From an uncultured bacterium (GTDB taxonomy: Bacteria; Patescibacteriota; Minisyncoccia; Phycocordibacterales; UBA918), in NCBI GenBank assembly GCA_913050645.1, contig CAJXAG010000013.1, positions 1-23,389 of the forward strand: a DNA stretch of 23,389 nt. The letters are read 5' to 3'. Within the stretch, counting starts at the first letter, position 1, and each line of letters begins with the position of its first letter. A model generated the notes under the pieces. The model saw nothing but the letters and a program-made list of their open reading frames with translations. It made no database searches and was not told the DNA's origin. Positions 20,123-23,389 of this stretch are shown here, piece after piece. A program made the position numbers and the translations under genes.

Positions 20123-20281
20123 ATGAAAAAATATATACGCAAAGCAACAAGAGTAGGTAAACGAAGTATCGCTGTGGTAATTCCCGCTGATATTGTTGAC
20201 GAACTATCTATTCGCGAGAAGCAAAAGTTAACACTCCGTAGATCTGGCGGAAAAATTATTATCGAAGATTGGAAGAAATAA
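20123..20281 (+). CDS. Small SpoVT/AbrB-like DNA-binding protein
   Basis: 52 residues: MKKYIRKATRVGKRSIAVVI PADIVDELSIREKQKL, then TLRRSGGKIIIEDWKK. A short strand with basic residues, the turn SIAVVIPADIVDEL and the loop-strand end KLTLRRSGGKIIIE match swapped-hairpin AbrB-type proteins, which work as transition-state regulators or antitoxins (MazE/VapB-like) as dimers. No toxin gene is next to it; the following gene is a membrane protein starting eight bases on, so it may regulate that gene and itself. -10-like TATAGA ends five bases before the ATG, again nearly leaderless. Confidence 0.7.
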   Translation: MKKYIRKATRVGKRSIAVVIPADIVDELSIREKQKLTLRRSGGKIIIEDWKK

Positions 20282-20288
20282 TGTGTGT

Positions 20289-20906
20289 ATGACTTTAACA
20301 AAACCACAACTCTTTTTATTAGCAGTAAACGTCGTTTCAGTGCTTGGGTTCGGAGCTTTTTACTTGCAAAAGGCAAACTACGAGTTCCTTGCGTACGCTG
20401 CGTCTATTGTCGTTATTGTAGGTGTGCTATATGGAACGTTACGTCACACAAAGTTTCCGACGTATATCATCGCTGGTATTACCATTTGGGGAATTCTCCA
20501 CATGATGGGAGGTAGTGTGCAGGCTGCTGATGGCGTGTTCTATGCATAGCGTATCTTCCCGTTCTTCGATGGGGGAGGAGATTTTTACATATTAAAAATG
20601 GATCAGGTTATCCATGCGTTCCTCTACGGTGTGGTAGGGCTTATGTTTTTGCATCTCCTGAGAGAGGTGATAGGTATCAAAACACATACTGTTTTAGTTG
20701 CCGCAATCGCTATCTTTGCTGCATCTGGTTTTAGTATTCTCAATGAAATCATTGAGTTTTGGGCGGCGGTAAATATTCCTGACAATGGTGTGGGTGGCTA
20801 TTACAACACGGTACTGGATATGATCTTTAATTTACTCGGGGCTGTCCTTGCGGTGGTGGGGTACGGTATATATGAAAAATTGAAAAATAAAACAATATTT
20901 ATATAA
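20289..20906 (+). pseudogene. DUF2238/YjdF-like membrane protein interrupted by an in-frame TAG
   Basis: Two open stretches (20289-20549 and 20550-20906) are in the same frame, split only by TAG at 20547-20549 (codon 87 of 206). Read through, the protein is coherent: TM helices at about 8-26, 33-50, 56-70, then WGILHMMGG, VFYA[stop]RIFPFFDGGG, ILKMDQVIHAFLYG, further TMs, NEIIEFWAAV and YYNTVLDMIFNLLGA. HMxGG, the DQxxHxFxxG motif, the E-xx-E segment and the late D-x-x-x-N-x-x-G are the spacing expected of DUF2238 integral membrane proteins. TAG would replace a residue such as Tyr (TAT/TAC) by one base change. A fresh pseudogene is likeliest; a start at ATG 20598 or amber readthrough are alternatives. 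Function of the family unknown. Confidence 0.7.
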
Positions 20907-20907
20907 T
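20880..20907 (+). promoter_or_regulatory. Promoter of tRNA-Thr(CGT)
   Basis: TTGAAA (20880-20885), 16 bases, TATAAT (20902-20907), nine bases before the tRNA. It overlaps the last codons of the preceding gene. Confidence 0.65.
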
Positions 20908-20916
20908 ACTCAGTAC

Positions 20917-20989
20917 GCCACCTTAGCTCAGTTGGTAGAGCGATGCACTCGTAACGCATAGGTCGACAGTTCAATCCTGTCAGGTGGCT
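20917..20989 (+). tRNA. tRNA-Thr(CGT)
   Basis: 73 nt: acceptor GCCACCT/AGGTGGC, D arm GCTC/GAGC, anticodon stem ATGCA/CGCAT (A-C mismatch next to the loop), loop CTCGTAA, anticodon 20950-20952, T arm GACAG/CTGTC with loop TTCAATC, T73. Uninterrupted, unlike the next tRNA. No CCA. Confidence 0.92.
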
Positions 20990-21058
20990 CATATTTCCAA
21001 ATAAAAAACTTCGTGATATCATCTGTGCTGCAATACAGGAATTGCAAATCGGAAAGAT

Positions 21059-21336
21059 GCCATCTTAGCTCAGTTGGTAGAGCGCACCCATGGTAAGTCG
21101 CATTGACTTTTGCCTGCTGCCCTGGAAACAGTGCATATGTACCTGAATAACGGTTAAAAGCCAGAGTATGGTTCAGACCGTGGCACGCAACAGTGCGGGC
21201 CCGAACGACTGACAAGGGACGCTACGTTCATTTTTATGGATATGCGTAATATACAGTCTAGTCCCTCGATATTACTTTTTATAAACGAGGGTGTAAGCGA
21301 AGGGTGAGGTCAACAGTTCAATTCTGTTAGATGGCT
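21059..21336 (+). tRNA. tRNA-Thr(GGT), interrupted by a group I intron
   Basis: 5' exon 21059-21094 (acceptor GCCATCT, D arm, anticodon stem CACCC, loop up to ATGGT) and 3' exon 21300-21336 (AA, GGGTG, AGGTC, T arm AACAG/CTGTT with loop TTCAATT, acceptor AGATGGC, T73). Joined, it is a canonical 73-nt tRNA with anticodon GGT (21092-21094). Position 32 is A where C or U is usual. No CCA encoded. Confidence 0.92.
21095..21299 (+). ncRNA. Group I self-splicing intron in tRNA-Thr(GGT)
   Basis: 205 nt between positions 36 and 37, same site as in tRNA-fMet. P1: exon GGU pairs with GCC (21112-21114, U-G at the splice site), extended by AAGTC/GACTT (21095-21099/21105-21109). 3' exon AAG can pair with CTT for P10. 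P2-like CTG-GAAA-CAG (about 21121-21130). P7: GACTG and CAGTC (the latter at 21254-21258) beside ATATACAGTC, an S-like element; R-like ACGACTGACAAGGG. P8: ACGC/GCGT hairpin; P9: CCCTCG/CGAGGG (21263-21268/21285-21290). Last base G (21299). No ORF inside. The core is more divergent than that of the tRNA-fMet intron. Confidence 0.85.
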
Positions 21337-21375
21337 CAGAAACAGAACAGCCCGTTAGGGCTTTTTCTGTTTCTG
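21337..21375 (+). terminator. Terminator after tRNA-Thr(GGT)
   Basis: CAGAAACAGAA (21337-21347) with TTCTGTTTCTG (21365-21375) and AGCCC/GGGCT at the top, loop GTTA; TTTTTCTG in the right arm. Starts directly after the tRNA. Confidence 0.88.
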
Positions 21376-21393
21376 AACCATCTCGTAGCGCAA

Positions 21394-21487
21394 GTGTTGT
21401 GAACGCAACACGAGCAGAGATTGAATATCTTTTGTATTAGGTTTTGAGCTTTGCAAAATAGGTGTATTGAAACTGTAAGCTTCAATC
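21394..21487 (+). repeat. Structured repeat family 1, divergent copy E
   Basis: Hairpin GTGTTGT-GAAC-GCAACAC (21394-21411); outer arm GATTGAA (21419-21425) complementary to TTCAATC (21481-21487), a T-loop-like sequence followed by CCGC; inner stem TTTTG/CAAAA (21442-21446/21454-21458); last hairpin ATTGAA...TTCAAT (21466-21486) with TGTAA in the loop. Same order of parts as copy C but the AGGTT/AACCT stem is not kept. The following CCGCAAGACATCTCCA looks like a tRNA end, yet no 5' half is present. 21376-21556 holds no gene. Confidence 0.45.
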
Positions 21488-21556
21488 CCGCAAGACATCT
21501 CCAATTATCCCAAGCCACACCAGTTTTGCATGTGAACATGCTTTATACTATGACAT

Positions 21557-21775
21557 ATGTTTATTACATTTATTACCCCGAGCAATAACAAGTGGTATCT
21601 CACTGTTACAGCCAGTATCTTTACAGTAGTAGCAATCGCTCATTTAGCTTTGATCGTGCTACAAATGCCAGCAACGATTGGTATCTACACCGTACCGTAT
21701 GAAGTAAACGGTTTACTAGTTGTTGTCCTTGGGTATTTAGCGACACGTGGCTTTATGGCTGCACATCGTTTGTAA
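21557..21775 (+). CDS. Small two-TM membrane protein
   Basis: 72 residues with TM helices at about 13-34 (YLTVTASIFTVVAIAHLALI) and 50-67 (GLLVVVLGYLATRGFM). Box TATACT (21544-21549) lies seven bases before the ATG; no Shine-Dalgarno. Ends before a strong terminator, so it is a single-gene unit. Resembles small CPR membrane proteins with no known role. Confidence 0.7.
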   Translation: MFITFITPSNNKWYLTVTASIFTVVAIAHLALIVLQMPATIGIYTVPYEVNGLLVVVLGYLATRGFMAAHRL

Positions 21776-21790
21776 AAGCGGAGTTACAAC

Positions 21791-21821
21791 AAAGGGCGAC
21801 CTGCAAAGCAGGTCGCCCTTT
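21791..21821 (+). terminator. Terminator between 21775 and the acetyltransferase
   Basis: 14-bp perfect stem AAAGGGCGACCTGC/GCAGGTCGCCCTTT (21791-21804/21808-21821), loop AAA, followed by GTTAT. Overlaps the promoter region of the next gene, since its -10 box starts three bases on. Confidence 0.9.
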
Positions 21822-21823
21822 GT

Positions 21824-21829
21824 TATACT
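21824..21829 (+). promoter_or_regulatory. -10 box of the acetyltransferase-prfB operon, leaderless
   Basis: TATACT ends six bases before ATG 21836. The -35 region would lie in the terminator stem of the upstream gene. Confidence 0.55.
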
Positions 21830-21835
21830 CTGTAC

Positions 21836-22264
21836 ATGAAAACCATTGAACTTACCGCAGAAAATATCGATCAGTGTATGGAAGACTGTTTGGAGCTACA
21901 AGGTCATTTAGTAAAAGGGGTCGATGGCATTAATGCTGATTTAATGAAAGCCACAGCAATTGATTCGCATGGCTATTTTCTGGGGATTTTAAATGATAAT
22001 GGAAAGTTGGTTGCGATGGGTTTGGTAAGTAAGGTGGTTGATCCTGTTCGAGTGATTGGGTACATCAACAACATAGTAGTGCATCCTGACGGACGCGGAC
22101 AGGGATTGTTTGGTGTCATTATGGATACGCTTGAAGCAAAAGCAAAAGAGTGGGGGTGTACTCGTATGGAATTGACCTGTTCTCGTGAGATTGTTCAGGG
22201 CATGTATGAGAAACGAGGGTACACAAAAAAAGATACAGGTTTCTTCTATCTAAAGCTTTCATAA
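21836..22264 (+). CDS. GNAT-family N-acetyltransferase
   Basis: 142 residues, a single GNAT domain. It moves acetyl from acetyl-CoA to an amine of an unknown substrate. Motif A: NNIVVHPDGRGQGLFGVIMD (79-98), with R87-G-Q-G as the pyrophosphate-binding R/Q-xx-G-x-G/A site; motif B region MYEKRGYTKKDTGFFYLKL at the end. The stop codon overlaps the prfB start (TAATG), so the two genes are translated together. Given this coupling, a translation-related substrate (RF or ribosomal protein) is conceivable but unproved. Confidence 0.88.
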   Translation: MKTIELTAENIDQCMEDCLELQGHLVKGVDGINADLMKATAIDSHGYFLGILNDNGKLVAMGLVSKVVDPVRVIGYINNIVVHPDGRGQGLFGVIMDTLEAKAKEWGCTRMELTCSREIVQGMYEKRGYTKKDTGFFYLKLS

Positions 22265-23136
22265 TGACCAAAGATACACAAAACCGTATTACAGAAATCG
22301 AAGCAGCAATGATGCTGCCTGACTTTTGGAATGACTCACAAAAAGCACAAGGGATGATTAAAGAACTTCAGGAACTGAAGGATGCGGCTGAAGGAAAAGG
22401 GAAGTACGATCGCAATAACGCGGTGATTACTATTGTGGCTGGTGCAGGAGGTGACGACGCCGAAGACTTTGCGCGTATGCTCGTTGAGATGTATCAAAAG
22501 TACGCAGAAGGCCAAGGATGGGGTGTGATGGTGCTTGATAGTAACGCAAACGATCACAACGGCTATCGCAACATTACCTTTGAGATACTGGGTAAAGGTT
22601 CGTATGGAGTGTTGCAGAGTGAGTCAGGGGTACACCGCCTGGTGCGTATTTCTCCATTTAATAGCAATGGAAAACGACAGACATCGTTTGTGTTGGTGGA
22701 AGTTTCACCGCAAGTTGATGATGTGAAAGAGGTGGAGCTCTCTGAAGATGATCTGGAAATAAGCTTTGCACGTAGTGGTGGTGCTGGTGGGCAAAACGTA
22801 AACAAGCGTGAGACTGCGGTGCGCATCGTGCACAAACCGACCAATATCTCCGTCCATGTTTCTTCAGAACGATCGCAACAACAGAATCGCGAAAAGGGTA
22901 TGAAACTTCTTGCGGGAAAGGTATTTGCGTTTAACGAAGCACAGCACAAGCGAGAAATGCAGGGCCTATCGGTGGAGAAGTCAGTGAAAATTGAGTGGGG
23001 GTCACAGATACGTTCGTATGTGCTGCATCCGTATCAGATGGTGAAGGATCACCGTACGAACACAGAAACAAGTCAAGTAGATAAGGTGCTCGGAGGAGGT
23101 ATCCAGTTGTTTTTGGACACAGCACAGGAACTTTAG
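22264..23136 (+). CDS. prfB: Peptide chain release factor 2, short form
   Basis: 290 residues; reads UGA and UAA and triggers peptide release. SPF codon-reading motif at 130-132 (VRISPFNSNG) identifies RF2 rather than RF1 (which has PxT); catalytic GGQ at 175-177 in SGGAGGQNVN. It is about 75 residues shorter than the E. coli protein: the N-terminal helical domain is cut down to one helix pair (residues 1-45, including DFWND, the counterpart of PDVWNE), then goes straight to the core. No UGA frameshift site of the E. coli kind is visible at the start. Its presence shows UGA is a stop here. Overlaps the acetyltransferase by one base. Confidence 0.95.
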   Translation: MTKDTQNRITEIEAAMMLPDFWNDSQKAQGMIKELQELKDAAEGKGKYDRNNAVITIVAGAGGDDAEDFARMLVEMYQKYAEGQGWGVMVLDSNANDHNGYRNITFEILGKGSYGVLQSESGVHRLVRISPFNSNGKRQTSFVLVEVSPQVDDVKEVELSEDDLEISFARSGGAGGQNVNKRETAVRIVHKPTNISVHVSSERSQQQNREKGMKLLAGKVFAFNEAQHKREMQGLSVEKSVKIEWGSQIRSYVLHPYQMVKDHRTNTETSQVDKVLGGGIQLFLDTAQEL

Positions 23137-23156
23137 TAGAATAGTCTAGTTAGCTT

Positions 23157-23389
23157 ATGATTTACTTTGATAATGTATCGAAAGTGTACAGCGACGGACG
23201 GTCGACGGCACTGGAGGGTGTATCGTTTCAAGTAGCACCGAAAGAATTCGTATCTATTGTAGGGCACTCTGGTGCAGGGAAGACTACGCTCCTGAAGATG
23301 CTTATTGCAGAAGATAAACCGACTGATGGACAGGTTTTTTTTGAGTCACTTGATGTGCATCAGATACCTCGCACAAAGTTACCGAAGTA
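23157..23389 (+). CDS. ftsE: ABC transporter ATPase, FtsE-like (partial, runs off the end)
   Basis: 77 codons visible from ATG 23157. MIYFDNVSKVYSDG, LEGVSFQVAPKEFVSIVG and Walker A GHSGAGKTTLLKML are typical of FtsE, the ATPase that with FtsX controls cell-wall hydrolases at division. The A loop tyrosine (VYSDG) is present. The Q loop, signature and Walker B lie outside the window, so other MacB/LolD-like ATPases are possible. prfB followed by ftsE (then ftsX) is a common bacterial gene order, which supports the call. Confidence 0.8.
   Translation, partial: MIYFDNVSKVYSDGRSTALEGVSFQVAPKEFVSIVGHSGAGKTTLLKMLIAEDKPTDGQVFFESLDVHQIPRTKLPK

Noticed and set aside
21481..21503. Possible tRNA 3' end with CCA
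   Set aside because: No matching 5' half; other tRNAs here do not encode CCA.
22264..23136. Recoding of UGA to Gly as in Gracilibacteria/SR1
   Set aside because: RF2 is present and TGA ends genes in normal positions (for example the 17937 gene).
1..23389. CRISPR arrays, rRNA genes, IS element transposases
   Set aside because: No regular short repeats with spacers, no rRNA sequence and no DDE or HUH transposase seen.

Overview
The window reads as a chromosome fragment of a Candidatus Patescibacteria (CPR) bacterium, most likely Parcubacteria. The grounds are a compact type IV pilus and pseudopilin operon, a LigA with lineage-type motifs and a degenerate zinc finger, a shortened RF2, tRNA genes without an encoded CCA end, group I introns in tRNA genes, and several genes whose -10 box sits six bases before the start codon. 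This placement is inference from protein style. No rRNA is present. RF2 and ordinary TGA stops argue against recoded UGA.

Layout. 1-3737: pilin, prepilin peptidase PilD and four minor pseudopilins, all on +. 3791-7581: ligA, gatC, gatA. 7582-8571: a structured repeat, a one-TM protein with a HEPN-like tail, and a second copy of the repeat. 8572-8903: initiator tRNA-Met split by a 261-nt group I intron. About 8885-16447: a 7.5-kb integrative element bounded by 22-bp direct copies of the tRNA-fMet 3' end. It carries a large serine recombinase at its left end, small regulators (ribbon-helix-helix, winged helix), a frameshifted small gene, a membrane/coiled-coil protein pair, and a 674-residue GHKL ATPase fused to a PD-(D/E)XK-like nuclease, which is the best defence candidate here. 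16450-17899: the displaced tRNA terminator and a tandem pair of sugar nucleotidyltransferases. 17937-19528: two LAGLIDADG-type genes around an elongator tRNA-Met. 19604-20109: tRNA-Asp followed by a dense patch of hairpins and partial tRNA copies. 20123-21375: a small AbrB-like gene, a DUF2238-like membrane gene broken by an in-frame TAG, tRNA-Thr(CGT), and tRNA-Thr(GGT) split by a 205-nt group I intron. 21394-23389: a further structured repeat, a small membrane protein, a GNAT acetyltransferase, prfB, and the start of an ftsE-like gene.

The main unexplained signal is a set of structured elements near the tRNA genes. Two units (16298-16434 and 19902-20039) have the same plan: a 9-bp GAA...TTC hairpin, then a 113-nt unit whose outer arms are complementary to each other and match the local tRNA 3' end or trailer, with a conserved interior and a 12-nt apical loop. 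One of them lies exactly at the right end of the 7.5-kb element. Four other units (7625-7703, 8448-8540, 19736-19837, 21394-21487) share a second fold. The working idea, which is inference, is that these are ends or non-autonomous relatives of elements that recognise tRNA 3' ends, possibly moved by the serine recombinase. Both group I introns interrupt their tRNAs at the same place, between positions 36 and 37, and have textbook P1 helices with a U-G pair at the splice site.
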